From contig NZ_JAAEHL010000006.1 of the NCBI RefSeq assembly GCF_010614725.1, positions 248,001 through 312,000 on the forward strand: 64,000 nucleotides of DNA, read 5' to 3'. This DNA is from Flavobacterium ajazii. GTDB lineage: Bacteria; Bacteroidota; Bacteroidia; Flavobacteriales; Flavobacteriaceae. Positions 52,288-61,401 of the stretch are shown piece by piece (the first letter of the stretch is position 1; the number at the start of each line of letters is the position of its first letter). The position numbers were made by a program, and so were the translations under genes. Under the pieces are notes generated by a model. It worked only from the letters and a program-made list of their open reading frames with translations. It searched no databases and was not told the DNA's origin.

Positions 52288-53064
52288 ATGAAAAAATATA
52301 TTGTAATTGTATTGGCAGCAGTTTTTATGATTTCCTGCAAATCAAAAGCAGTTGCCGTACAAAATAATAATACCGAAACACCAACAAAAATTGATAATAA
52401 AACGGTAGAAAAGCATTACGAGAACAAATTAGATTTTTCTACTTTATATATTAAGGCAAGTGCAAGATATGTTGACGAAAAGCAAAGTCAGAATGTTACT
52501 GCTGAAATTAAAATTAAGAACAATGAACAAATTTTAGTGAGTGTCCGTTTTTTGGGAATTACTATGGCAAAGGCACTAATTACACCAACTGCCGTAAGCT
52601 ATTACGAAAAAATAAACGGAACTTATTATGAAGGCGATTTTACCAGCTTAAGTAAATGGCTTGGTACTGAACTGGATTATACGAAAGTTCAGAATTTATT
52701 AGTTGGAGAAGCTTTAGACGATTTAAGAAAAGGAAAATATACACAGACTATTGTAGAAAACCTTATTCGTCTGGAAGATGAAAAAGAAATGAACCTGAAA
52801 AAGAGTTTCTTTTTGGAGCCTGAAAAATATTTGTTACAAAAAGAGCAGATTTCACAGACTGCAGAAAACATGATGTTAGAAATTAAATATTCTGACAACA
52901 AGGTTTTTAATCAGGGAACACTTCCAACAGCTATTGAAATTAATGCTATCCAGCCAAAAGGAAAGACGGATATTAATTTGAATTACAATACAGTTTCGTT
53001 TAACGAAGAACTTTCTTTTCCGTATAGCGTTCCAAGTGGCTATAAAAAAATTATAATTAAGTAA
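52288..53064 (+). CDS. DUF4292-type lipoprotein
   Basis: This 258-residue lipoprotein has the lipobox FMISC (C17). The body is rich in beta strands (LYIKASARYVDEKQSQNVTAEI, ILVSVRFLGITMAKALITP), resembling the LolA/LolB-like fold that I associate with DUF4292. A lipoprotein-localisation or envelope-assembly role is plausible, not proven. It lies between a TPR protein and an EnvC-like protein, with gaps of seven and about 23 bases, so the three are probably co-expressed. Confidence 0.78.
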   Translation: MKKYIVIVLAAVFMISCKSKAVAVQNNNTETPTKIDNKTVEKHYENKLDFSTLYIKASARYVDEKQSQNVTAEIKIKNNEQILVSVRFLGITMAKALITPTAVSYYEKINGTYYEGDFTSLSKWLGTELDYTKVQNLLVGEALDDLRKGKYTQTIVENLIRLEDEKEMNLKKSFFLEPEKYLLQKEQISQTAENMMLEIKYSDNKVFNQGTLPTAIEINAIQPKGKTDINLNYNTVSFNEELSFPYSVPSGYKKIIIK

Positions 53065-53087
53065 ATTTGCAAAAACATATCAGAAAA

Positions 53088-54362
53088 ATGCCAAAATTTC
53101 TCCTAAGCCTAATTTTTATCTGTGTCACAACTTTTGCGTGGGCACAAGATTCACAACAAGAAAAACTGGAACAGCGAAAAGCTCAGATTCAACAGGAGAT
53201 CAGGGATAATGAAAAAATGCTGCAGTCTGTAAAGAAAAAAGAAAAATCTGCGGTAAACGTTTTTTTGATTCAGCAAAATAAAATTAGACTGAAAGAAAAA
53301 TTAATTAATACAACTTCTAAGCAGGAAAGAATTTTAGGTAATGATATGTATATTAACCAGTTAAAAGTTAATAAACTAAAAAGAGAATTGGCTGTACTGA
53401 AAGAAGATTATTCAAAGATGATCCTGAAATCATATAAAAGCCGCTCTGAACAAAGCCGTGCAATGTTTATTTTATCTTCCGAAAGTTTTTTACAGGCATA
53501 TAAAAGAGCGCAATATTTAAAACAATACACCAATTACAGAAAAAACCAAGGATTGGAAATACAGTCAAAAACGGCAGAATTAGTTGACTATAATACAAGA
53601 CTGGATGGACAAAGGAAAGTAAAGAAAAAGATAATTGCTGAAAATGAAAAAGAAAAACAAAGTCTTGAAGTTGAAAAGAAAGAACAGCAAAAACTGGTTA
53701 ATTCGTTAAAAAAGGATAAAAATAAAATTATTGCTGATACTAAAGCAAAACAGAAAGAATCTAAAGCAATTGATGCAAAAATTAAGCAATTAATTAGAGC
53801 TGCTATTGCTGAAGCAAATAGAAAAGCTGAAGAAGAAAGACGAAAACGAATAGCGGAAGGGAAAACTACTGAAAGCACTGATCCGGCACCAGCCAAAACT
53901 TTTTCATCAGATAAAATTGCCTTGACACCAGAAGGTAAGCTTTTAGCAGCAGATTTTAAAGCAAATAGAGGTAAATTACCCTGGCCGGTAGAAAAAGGAT
54001 TTATTTCGTTAGGATATGGAGATCAGCCACACCCATTGTATCCTTCTTTAACGGTTCATAATTCTGGGGTAGAGATAACAACAGAATCTGGTGCAACTGC
54101 AAGGGCAGTTTTTGAGGGAGTGGTATCAAAAGTTATCGCTTTGTCTCCGGTAAACAGAGCCGTTTTTATTCAACATGGAGATTATTTTACGGTTTATCAA
54201 AACCTAAGTTCTGTTTCGGTTGAACAAGGTGATAAGGTAAATATTAAACAAAGTATTGGAAAAGTAAGAACCAGTGGTGATACAGGGAAAACAATTATCA
54301 AATTTCTAATTCTTCAAAATACATCAAACAACAATCCGGAAGGATGGTTACAAAACAGATAA
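53088..54362 (+). CDS. EnvC-like murein-hydrolase activator with degenerate LytM domain
   Basis: This 424-residue periplasmic protein has a signal peptide (MPKFLLSLIFICVTTFAWAQ), a long coiled coil (about 25-240) and a C-terminal LytM/M23-fold domain (about 300-424). The metal ligands of active M23 peptidases are missing: the HxGxD block reads NSGVEI and the HxH block reads TGKTIIKFLIL. It should therefore activate amidases during cell separation, as EnvC does, and not cut peptidoglycan itself. The ATG at 53088 gives a perfect signal peptide; the in-frame TTG at 53067 would add seven residues. A strong terminator follows. Confidence 0.85.
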   Translation: MPKFLLSLIFICVTTFAWAQDSQQEKLEQRKAQIQQEIRDNEKMLQSVKKKEKSAVNVFLIQQNKIRLKEKLINTTSKQERILGNDMYINQLKVNKLKRELAVLKEDYSKMILKSYKSRSEQSRAMFILSSESFLQAYKRAQYLKQYTNYRKNQGLEIQSKTAELVDYNTRLDGQRKVKKKIIAENEKEKQSLEVEKKEQQKLVNSLKKDKNKIIADTKAKQKESKAIDAKIKQLIRAAIAEANRKAEEERRKRIAEGKTTESTDPAPAKTFSSDKIALTPEGKLLAADFKANRGKLPWPVEKGFISLGYGDQPHPLYPSLTVHNSGVEITTESGATARAVFEGVVSKVIALSPVNRAVFIQHGDYFTVYQNLSSVSVEQGDKVNIKQSIGKVRTSGDTGKTIIKFLILQNTSNNNPEGWLQNR

Positions 54363-54366
54363 AATT

Positions 54367-54397
54367 AAAGGAGCTCATGAAGCTCCTTTTTTTTTAT
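54367..54397 (+). terminator. Intrinsic terminator of the flippase-to-EnvC operon
   Basis: Arms AAAGGAGCT and AGCTCCTTT form a nine-pair stem with a five-base loop, followed by a run of T. It ends four bases after the EnvC-like stop. Confidence 0.9.
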
Positions 54398-54442
54398 GAA
54401 TTTGTTTTAAGATTTTATATTACAATTTGTAAATTGAAATTG

Positions 54443-55387
54443 TCATTGCTGCTGCTGTAATTGATCCATATAACTTAATTGCTCTTCTACTTTTTGGGAT
54501 ACTTCCTGTAATTTGACATCGTTTATTTCTTCAAATTGTCTGCCGTCTTCATATCCAATAGAAACACAAACAGAAAGTGTTTGTCTCGCAAGTCCTTTAA
54601 AAGTTCCTTTTATTGGAGTACAGTCACTAAAATTTCTTCCAACCGAAAGACGTACATGATTGTCCATTGTCCAAATGTTATTGGTAGGATCTAAACCTAA
54701 CCAGCCCTGGGTTGGCGTGTAAATTTCGACCCATGCATGAGTTGCTCCTTCGCCACGAAGACCACTTTCATTTGGACAGATATAACCGCTAACATAGCGT
54801 GACGGAATACCAACGGTGCGTAAAAGATGCAATAAAATATGTGCAAAATCCTGACAGACGCCTTTTTTAAGAGTTAAAATTTCGTCAACCGTAGTTTCAA
54901 TATTTGTAATTCCTTTTGTATAGGTAAAATTTTCAAAAACATAGGCATTACATTGTTGGGCAATTTCAATTATCGACTTGTTTTCAGGATTTATTTTTTT
55001 CAGGATATTTTCAATCTCTGCTTGTTTTTCGATTTTATCAATATAACTCAGACGTAATAATAAAATACTTTTTTCTTTTTCTGTCTGAATATCTTTCACG
55101 TAAGTAGAGTCTATTTCAGGAATTTTAAGCGAATGATTTACCCGAACCAACATTCTGGATTCGATAGTCATTTCAGTATGACTGTCTAAAACATTAAAAT
55201 TGCCGACCCGGTTTCCGTAATAATCCTGAGAAACGTCAACATTTGGAGCATGCGTAATTAAAAGCTGATATTGCAGTACTTCCTGGTTTTCAAAATGATG
55301 AGGGAATAAACGTATTTCGTTAATACTTTCTTTTATAGGATAATTGTATTGGTATTTTGTGAGATGAACTATTTTAAAAAGCGCCAT
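54443..55387 (-). CDS. Transglutaminase-like cysteine protease
   Basis: This 314-residue cytoplasmic protein has an N-terminal beta domain (about 1-140) and a transglutaminase core with the triad C178 (KKGVCQDFAH), H217 (EGATHAWVEI) and D233 (GLDPTNN). It is the last of three genes (ATP-grasp, alpha-E, transglutaminase), a conserved cluster proposed in comparative work to make or break peptide bonds. The gaps within the cluster are five and 26 bases, so the three are co-transcribed. Its substrate is unknown. Confidence 0.88.
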   Translation of the reverse strand: MALFKIVHLTKYQYNYPIKESINEIRLFPHHFENQEVLQYQLLITHAPNVDVSQDYYGNRVGNFNVLDSHTEMTIESRMLVRVNHSLKIPEIDSTYVKDIQTEKEKSILLLRLSYIDKIEKQAEIENILKKINPENKSIIEIAQQCNAYVFENFTYTKGITNIETTVDEILTLKKGVCQDFAHILLHLLRTVGIPSRYVSGYICPNESGLRGEGATHAWVEIYTPTQGWLGLDPTNNIWTMDNHVRLSVGRNFSDCTPIKGTFKGLARQTLSVCVSIGYEDGRQFEEINDVKLQEVSQKVEEQLSYMDQLQQQQ

Positions 55388-55392
55388 ATTGG

Positions 55393-56334
55393 TTAGGTGT
55401 AAGAAAAGAATAATTTTGAAAAATCGGTCGAAAACTGAATTAACTGGTTTTTGGTGTTTCTTAAAACATCCTCTAATTCCTGATTGGTTAAATGCTGATA
55501 ATCTGTAAAAGCAATATAACTTTTCAAGCGCCCAAACTGATTCATTAATGTTCGGGCTTCACTTAAATCAGTGTTTTTAAACAAACAATCAAGATAGGTA
55601 TTAATGAAATCCAGCGTATAGATTACAGAATGCGCAAAATCCATATTGAAAATTACCTGATGAACCACTTTTCGATTATGCGAAATGTTACTGTAACTTT
55701 TCAGATATAATTCGTAACCTGAAAGAGATAACAATAAACGTCGCCAATAGATTAAATCTTCTTCGCCTTCGAGATTGTAATTAATAGGTGCAAAATACGC
55801 CTGAGTCATAGATATGGTCTGTAAACATCTTTCGATATGTTTGCCAATGCTTGAAAAACACCAGCCTAAACCTCGTGGCATTGTAACCTGAAGGATTCCA
55901 TTATAAAGCAGTAAATCTTTGTTGAGTTTGGTAATTACATTTAAGGCATCTGAGGTCTCTAGCTTTTTGGGCAAATCCGGCGAATTCACAAAATGATACA
56001 TCGAGTTAATGTGCTCCCATAATTCTTTAGTAATTTTATCCTGAGATCCTCTGGCATTTTCGCGTGCTTTTACCACTAAGTTTTTTACAGAGTTTTCATT
56101 TTGATTGTCACAAATAATGTATTTTAAAACATAAGGGGTATCATATTGTATCGAATGGATTTTGGCATTTGAGAGACTTGTATAATATTCTAAAAGTGGT
56201 TTATAACCCTGAGAATCATTAATTTCTTTATCAAATGATAAAATATAAGAAGTGTTAAGGGTAAGTAACATTCCGTCGGTTCTTTCCATATATCGGTTAA
56301 GCCAAAACATTCCATCTGCAACTCTACTAAGCAT
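55393..56334 (-). CDS. Alpha-E domain protein
   Basis: This 313-residue all-helical protein begins MLSRVADGMFWLNRYMERTDG, the standard Alpha-E opening, and continues with GLGWCFSSIGKHIERCLQT and VIFNMDFAHSVIYTLDFI. Alpha-E proteins occur almost only between a permuted ATP-grasp and a transglutaminase gene, as here. The function is unknown, and a scaffold or substrate-binding role has been suggested. Confidence 0.9.
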   Translation of the reverse strand: MLSRVADGMFWLNRYMERTDGMLLTLNTSYILSFDKEINDSQGYKPLLEYYTSLSNAKIHSIQYDTPYVLKYIICDNQNENSVKNLVVKARENARGSQDKITKELWEHINSMYHFVNSPDLPKKLETSDALNVITKLNKDLLLYNGILQVTMPRGLGWCFSSIGKHIERCLQTISMTQAYFAPINYNLEGEEDLIYWRRLLLSLSGYELYLKSYSNISHNRKVVHQVIFNMDFAHSVIYTLDFINTYLDCLFKNTDLSEARTLMNQFGRLKSYIAFTDYQHLTNQELEDVLRNTKNQLIQFSTDFSKLFFSYT

Positions 56335-56360
56335 ATCTTTTATTTTTGAATGGTTATAAT

Positions 56361-57797
56361 TTATTTTATAATCCAGGTGTCTTTACTGCCGCCACCCTGA
56401 GAAGAATTTACTACCAGTGAACCTTCAGTAAGTGCCACCCGTGTTAAACCTCCCGGAACAATTTGAACTCCTTTTGGCCCGCATAAAGCATATGGCCTTA
56501 AATCGACATGACGTAATTTAAGCTGTCCGTCAATTAAACACGGAACCGTACTTAATTGGATAATGGGCTGCGCAATAAAATTTCGGGGATTATTGGTAAT
56601 GGCAATTTTAGCATCATCAATTTCTTCCTGAGTTGCTTTGTTTCCCATAATCATTCCGTAACCGCCACTCTGGTTGGTTTCTTTGATTACCATATTTTCC
56701 ATGTTTTTAAAAACTAATTCCCGTTCATCTAAATTTTCCATTCGATAGGTCGGAACATTTTTTAAAATAGGTTCTTCGTTCATATAATATTTAATCATGT
56801 CCGGTACATAAGCATAAACGGCTTTGTCATCGGCAACACCATTTCCAACGGCATTTACGAGCGCAACGTTTCCTTGTCTGTAAGCACTGATTAAGCCTGG
56901 AACACCAAGAGCACTGTCTGGTTTAAAAACCAATGGATCAAGATATTCATCATCTAAACGTCTGTAAATGACATCAACTTGCTGTAATCCCGAAGTTGTT
57001 TTCATATAAACCCTGCTGTTGTTTACGACCAGATCGCGTCCTTCGACTAAAGGAATTCCCATTTGACGAGCTAAATAGGTATGTTCGTAATAAGCCGAAT
57101 TATAAACGCCAGGTGTAAGTAAAACCACATTTGGGTTTGGTACATTTCTGGGCGATAATGAAACCAAAATGCTGTGAAAAATCATAGGATAATTGCTCAC
57201 CATGCTAACATGATTCGATGAAAGCATATCCGGAAAAATCCTTTTGGTAATTTCACGATTTTCCAGCATATAACTCACTCCGCTCGGGCAGCGTAAATTA
57301 TCTTCCAGTACATAAAACTCACCTTTTGCTCCCCTGATTAAATCAATTCCGGCAATGTGCACATGGATATTATGAGGTACTTTTATACCCTGAACTTCCT
57401 GAATGTAATGAGGACATGAAGCAATTAATCCAGCTGGGATGATTCCGTCTTTTACAATGTTTTGCTCATTATAAATATCCTCTAAAAATAAATTTAATGC
57501 CAGTAAACGTTGCTTGATTCCCGATTCTACTTCTAACCAGTCTTCTTGTGTTATGATTCTCGGAATAATGTCAAAAGGGAAAATTCGTTCTATTCCATTT
57601 TCATCATCACTATAAACCGTAAAAGTGATTCCCTGATTCATAAATAAATCAGAAGCCTGTTTTTGTTTGTTGGTCAATGTTTTGTGATTCAAACTTTGTA
57701 AAGTTTCAAAAACCTGTCGATAAGAATCCCGGACACCTTTATTTGAAAACATTTCATCCCAACCATTATGATTTAAACTAGCTGCTAATTTTGCCAT
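56361..57797 (-). CDS. Circularly permuted type 2 ATP-grasp protein
   Basis: This 478-residue protein starts MAKLAASLNHNGWDEMF and has the CP_ATPgrasp_2 hallmarks LIRGAKGEFYVLEDNLRCPSG (abridged here), VVLLTPGVYNSAYYEH, VEGRDLVV, and NQSGGYGMIMG. It should ligate a carboxylate to an amine using ATP. The ATG at 57797 is preferred over a TTG two codons earlier. It heads the alpha-E/transglutaminase cluster. The cluster is probably a peptide-ligase system with its own cysteine protease. The product is unknown. Confidence 0.9.
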   Translation of the reverse strand: MAKLAASLNHNGWDEMFSNKGVRDSYRQVFETLQSLNHKTLTNKQKQASDLFMNQGITFTVYSDDENGIERIFPFDIIPRIITQEDWLEVESGIKQRLLALNLFLEDIYNEQNIVKDGIIPAGLIASCPHYIQEVQGIKVPHNIHVHIAGIDLIRGAKGEFYVLEDNLRCPSGVSYMLENREITKRIFPDMLSSNHVSMVSNYPMIFHSILVSLSPRNVPNPNVVLLTPGVYNSAYYEHTYLARQMGIPLVEGRDLVVNNSRVYMKTTSGLQQVDVIYRRLDDEYLDPLVFKPDSALGVPGLISAYRQGNVALVNAVGNGVADDKAVYAYVPDMIKYYMNEEPILKNVPTYRMENLDERELVFKNMENMVIKETNQSGGYGMIMGNKATQEEIDDAKIAITNNPRNFIAQPIIQLSTVPCLIDGQLKLRHVDLRPYALCGPKGVQIVPGGLTRVALTEGSLVVNSSQGGGSKDTWIIK

Positions 57798-58164
57798 AAT
57801 CAAATTATTAAATAAATATCATTTTAATCTTTTTTGTGTAAATTATTTATTTTTTTAATCCAAAATACAACTTTTTAGGCTATTTGTATTTGTTTTTAAT
57901 GTGAATTTTATAATTTGTATCAAATTCTTTTTTTGAGGTTTTAATTTTGAAAATATGTTTTTTTAAGGCTGCGTTTTTTTGAGATTTGATATTACTGAAG
58001 ATGTACTTTAGAAGTGTTTAATTTTTTTAAGCCCAAGAAACTTTTATTTTTTAGGATTTAAATAATCGATGTTTTTGGGGAATCAATAGTAATAAGATAA
58101 AAATCATTTGATTGTTGAATGTGAAATAGCAATGATTGAATTTAAAAAGTAGTATTTTTGCAAT
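57798..58164. other. AT-rich divergent intergenic region
   Basis: These 367 bases between the divergent ATP-grasp and rbfA genes hold no open frame of interest. They are very T-rich, with short TTTTTTAAG and TTGAGxTTT tracts. Only the rbfA -7 box at the right edge is clear. A TTGTATTTTGG tract near the left edge may serve the minus-strand operon. Confidence 0.5.
58153..58160 (+). promoter_or_regulatory. rbfA: Candidate -7 element TATTTTTG for rbfA
   Basis: TATTTTTG fits TAnnTTTG and lies only four bases upstream of the rbfA ATG, giving a very short or leaderless mRNA if used. Confidence 0.45.
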
Positions 58165-58557
58165 ATGGAAACAAACAGACAGAAAAAAATAGGCGGTGTC
58201 ATCCAAAAAGATTTGGTTGATATTTTGCAGGGTGAAGTGAGAAAAAACGGAATTAGTAATTTAGTAATTTCGGTATCCAAAGTAAGTGTTACAACAGATT
58301 TATCTGTGGCAACGGTATATTTAAGTATTTTTCCACAAGAAAAAGCAAAAGAAACTTTAGAAGCAATAAAAACGAATACAACCTTAATTAAACACGATTT
58401 ATCTCAGCGTGTACGTTTGCAGTTGCGTCGTGTGCCAAATCTGGTATTTTTTATCGATGACTCATTAGATTATATCGAAAAAATCGACAACGCTTTAGCA
58501 GGCAAAGAGAACCCAATCGAAAACCGTGATCTTTTAGAAAAAAGAAGAAAATCGTAA
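58165..58557 (+). CDS. rbfA: Ribosome-binding factor A
   Basis: This 130-residue KH-fold protein helps mature the 30S subunit. The body shows the RbfA pattern RQKKIGGVIQKDLVDILQGE, VSVTTDLSVATVYLSIFP and RLQLRRVPNLVFFIDDSLDY. It is followed by the LolE-like permease, whose TTG start lies one base after its stop, so the two are coupled. Confidence 0.92.
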   Translation: METNRQKKIGGVIQKDLVDILQGEVRKNGISNLVISVSKVSVTTDLSVATVYLSIFPQEKAKETLEAIKTNTTLIKHDLSQRVRLQLRRVPNLVFFIDDSLDYIEKIDNALAGKENPIENRDLLEKRRKS

Positions 58558-58558
58558 A

Positions 58559-59758
58559 TTGAATTTCCCTCTTTACATAGCCAAACGTTATCTTTTTAGT
58601 TTAAGTAAAAATAACGCAATCAATATCATCAATTTAATTGCCAGTCTCGGAATTATTGTTGGTACCATGGCTTTGTTTGTGGTTTTATCAGTTTTTAGCG
58701 GACTGAAAGTTTTCAGTCTTTCCTTTACGAATGAAATTGACCCTGATTTAAAACTGACCAGCACATACGGTAAATCATTTTTGATTACACCGGAAGGTGA
58801 AAACCAAATTAAGAGAATAGAAGGAGTTGCTTCATATACCAAAATCATTGAAGAACGGGTTTTGTTTTTGTTTAAAGACAAACAACAGGTTACCTATTTA
58901 AAAGGCGTAGACAGTCTTTATCCTGTGGTAAATGATATCAAAAAAAAGCTATTTAATGGTCAATGGCTGAAGCCGGACAGTTATCAGGTTGTAATTGGTT
59001 ATGGAATTTCACAGGATTTTTCGATGGGAATTCTGGACTTTGAAAATCCGTTGCAGGTATTTGCGCCAAAACCTGGAAAAGGTGCAATCGAAAATCCCGA
59101 AGAAGCTTTCAATAAAACAGATGTACTGCCTGTCGGAATTTATTCTATTAGTGAAGAGCTCGATTCTAAATATATTTTTGCTGATTTAGGGCTGGTTCAG
59201 GAATTATTAATGTACAAACCGAATCAGATTTCCGGAATCGAATTGAAACTGAAACCTAATGCTGATGAGAAAGCAATACGTTCTCAACTCCAGACCATTT
59301 TCAAAAATAAAATTACGCTAAAAAACAGGGCCCAGCTGAATGAGTCCTTATACAAAATGCTCAATACCGAAAATATTGTTGTTTATCTAATTTTTACCCT
59401 TGTCATAATCGTTGCACTTTTTAATTTAGTAGGGGCATTAATCATGATGATTCTGGAAAAGAAAGGAAACTTAAAAACCCTTTTTAATTTAGGTACTGAA
59501 ATTAACCATCTGCGAAAAATATTTTTATTGCAGGGAACATTATTAAGTGTTTTTGGAGGTATAATCGGTCTTGTCCTGGGTATGATTTTAGTATTGCTAC
59601 AGCAGCAATATGAACTGATTATGATAACCCCAACTTTGGCTTATCCTGTTGTTTTCTCATTCGAAAATGTACTTATTGTAATGACAACCATTGTTATTCT
59701 TGGGTTTGTAGCTTCATTAATTGCAAGCAGTCGTGTGAGCAAAAAGCTGTTGGATTAG
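58559..59758 (+). CDS. FtsX-family ABC permease, LolE-like
   Basis: This 399-residue inner-membrane protein has four transmembrane helices (about 22-45, 275-300, 325-350 and 368-390) around a large periplasmic MacB-type domain, as in LolC/E lipoprotein release proteins. It starts at a TTG one base after rbfA. Partner ATPase LolD is not adjacent. It probably takes part in moving lipoproteins from the inner membrane, though related permeases have other roles. The opening NFPLYIAKRYLFS is typical. Confidence 0.87.
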   Translation: MNFPLYIAKRYLFSLSKNNAINIINLIASLGIIVGTMALFVVLSVFSGLKVFSLSFTNEIDPDLKLTSTYGKSFLITPEGENQIKRIEGVASYTKIIEERVLFLFKDKQQVTYLKGVDSLYPVVNDIKKKLFNGQWLKPDSYQVVIGYGISQDFSMGILDFENPLQVFAPKPGKGAIENPEEAFNKTDVLPVGIYSISEELDSKYIFADLGLVQELLMYKPNQISGIELKLKPNADEKAIRSQLQTIFKNKITLKNRAQLNESLYKMLNTENIVVYLIFTLVIIVALFNLVGALIMMILEKKGNLKTLFNLGTEINHLRKIFLLQGTLLSVFGGIIGLVLGMILVLLQQQYELIMITPTLAYPVVFSFENVLIVMTTIVILGFVASLIASSRVSKKLLD

Positions 59759-59930
59759 TATTTCTGCCTAAAAAATATTACTTATATTTACCGCCTAAAA
59801 ATTCTACAGCATATGATTGTTTCTGCTTAATCCTAATTTTATTTTTAGAATAATTTAGGATACTTACGCTTTTACTTTTCAGTTCAGATTAACACATCTG
59901 GACTAATTTTATCATTTATCCTAAAATATC

Positions 59931-61358
59931 ATGACAGAAACAACTATAAAGAAAAATCTATTTTCTAAAATTTTTACCACATTAAAACAAGCGCTTAAAG
60001 GCGACGAATCATTTGATTACACTTCCGGAAGCATCAAAAAAGCAGTAATTCTACTGGCCATTCCAATGGTTTTGGAAATGATGATGGAGTCCGTTTTTGC
60101 CTTAGTTGATTTGTATTTCGTTGGACATTTGGAACACAGCAGTTTTGCGATTCAGACTGTTGGTCTAACCGAATCGGTGCTGACAGTTATTTATTCCCTT
60201 GCTATCGGAATGAGCATGGCAGCAACTGCGGTTGTCGCAAGACGAATCGGAGAAAAAGATCCGGTCGCTGCAGCAAAAGCTGGAATGCAGGCTATTATTA
60301 TTGCTTTTGCAGTGAACAGTGTATTGAGTATTTTTGGAATTATTTATGCGAAAGACATTCTTATACTTATGGGATCGTCTGTGGAATCGGCCGAACACGG
60401 TTTCAGATTTACGCAAATCATGATTGGCTCCAGTTTATGCATTATGCTTTTGTTTTTAATAAACGGAATATTTCGCGGTGCCGGAAATGCAGCAATAGCG
60501 ATGAAAAGTCTTTGGCTGGCGAATATCTGCAATATTATTTTATGTCCGATTTTAATTAACGGTTTCGGACCAATTCCGGCTTTTGGATTGGTTGGAGCCG
60601 CATTAGCCACAACATGTGGAAGAAGCATTGGAGTTTTATATCAATTATATCATCTGTTTTCAGGAAAAGGAATTTTAAAAATCAAAATCTCCTATTTCGC
60701 TCCGGATTTCACACAAATAAAAGCTTTAATAAAAGTTGCAGCTCCCGGAATTTTACAATTTGTAATTGCATCCTGCAGCTGGATTTTCTTAGCCCAATTG
60801 GTTGCAACGACTGGTGGCGATCATGGTTCAGCAGGGTATCAGACCGCACTTAGAATTATGATGTTTTTTATCCTTCCTGCCTGGGGATTGAGCAATGCTG
60901 CCGCAACTTTGGTTGGGCAGAATTTAGGAGCAAAACAAATCGAACGTGCCGAAAAATCAGTTTTTACAACTGCCCGATACAATGTAATTTTCATGGCATC
61001 GATTATGATTATTACTCTAGTTTTTGGAAACTATATTATTTCTTTTTTCACGAATGATGAAATGGTCAAAACAATTGCTGCTGAAGCATTGCGTACGATG
61101 AGCATCGGATTTATTTTCTACGGAATTGGGATGGTTTTGATTAATACATTCAACGGTGCAGGAGACACCTGGACACCAACCGGAATCAATTTCTTCGGGT
61201 TTTGGCTGTTCCAGATTCCACTTGCTTATGTATTAGCGAAACATTTCAATATGGGACCAAGCGGGGTTTTTATAGCCATTCCGGTTGCTGAAACTGCAAT
61301 AACTATGACTGGAATCTTCTTTTACAAAAGAGGAAAGTGGAAACGAGTACAAGTATAA
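59931..61358 (+). CDS. MATE family efflux transporter
   Basis: This 475-residue inner-membrane protein has about twelve helices in two related halves, with the MATE marks IPMVLEMMMESVFALVDLYF, GMSMAATAVVARRIGEK, NAAATLVGQNLGAKQ and FNGAGDTWTPTGINF. It exports cationic compounds or metabolites using an ion gradient. It has an N-terminal soluble stretch of about 35 residues. It is a single gene that ends at a shared terminator. Confidence 0.93.
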   Translation: MTETTIKKNLFSKIFTTLKQALKGDESFDYTSGSIKKAVILLAIPMVLEMMMESVFALVDLYFVGHLEHSSFAIQTVGLTESVLTVIYSLAIGMSMAATAVVARRIGEKDPVAAAKAGMQAIIIAFAVNSVLSIFGIIYAKDILILMGSSVESAEHGFRFTQIMIGSSLCIMLLFLINGIFRGAGNAAIAMKSLWLANICNIILCPILINGFGPIPAFGLVGAALATTCGRSIGVLYQLYHLFSGKGILKIKISYFAPDFTQIKALIKVAAPGILQFVIASCSWIFLAQLVATTGGDHGSAGYQTALRIMMFFILPAWGLSNAAATLVGQNLGAKQIERAEKSVFTTARYNVIFMASIMIITLVFGNYIISFFTNDEMVKTIAAEALRTMSIGFIFYGIGMVLINTFNGAGDTWTPTGINFFGFWLFQIPLAYVLAKHFNMGPSGVFIAIPVAETAITMTGIFFYKRGKWKRVQV

Positions 61359-61365
61359 TTAAACA

Positions 61366-61396
61366 AAAAGACCTTCAGTTACGAAGGTCTTTTTTA
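61366..61396. terminator. Bidirectional intrinsic terminator
   Basis: Arms AAAAGACCTTC and GAAGGTCTTTT pair over 11 bases with a six-base loop, with T runs on both strands. It serves the converging MATE and dus genes. Confidence 0.88.
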
Positions 61397-61401
61397 TGCT
61401 T

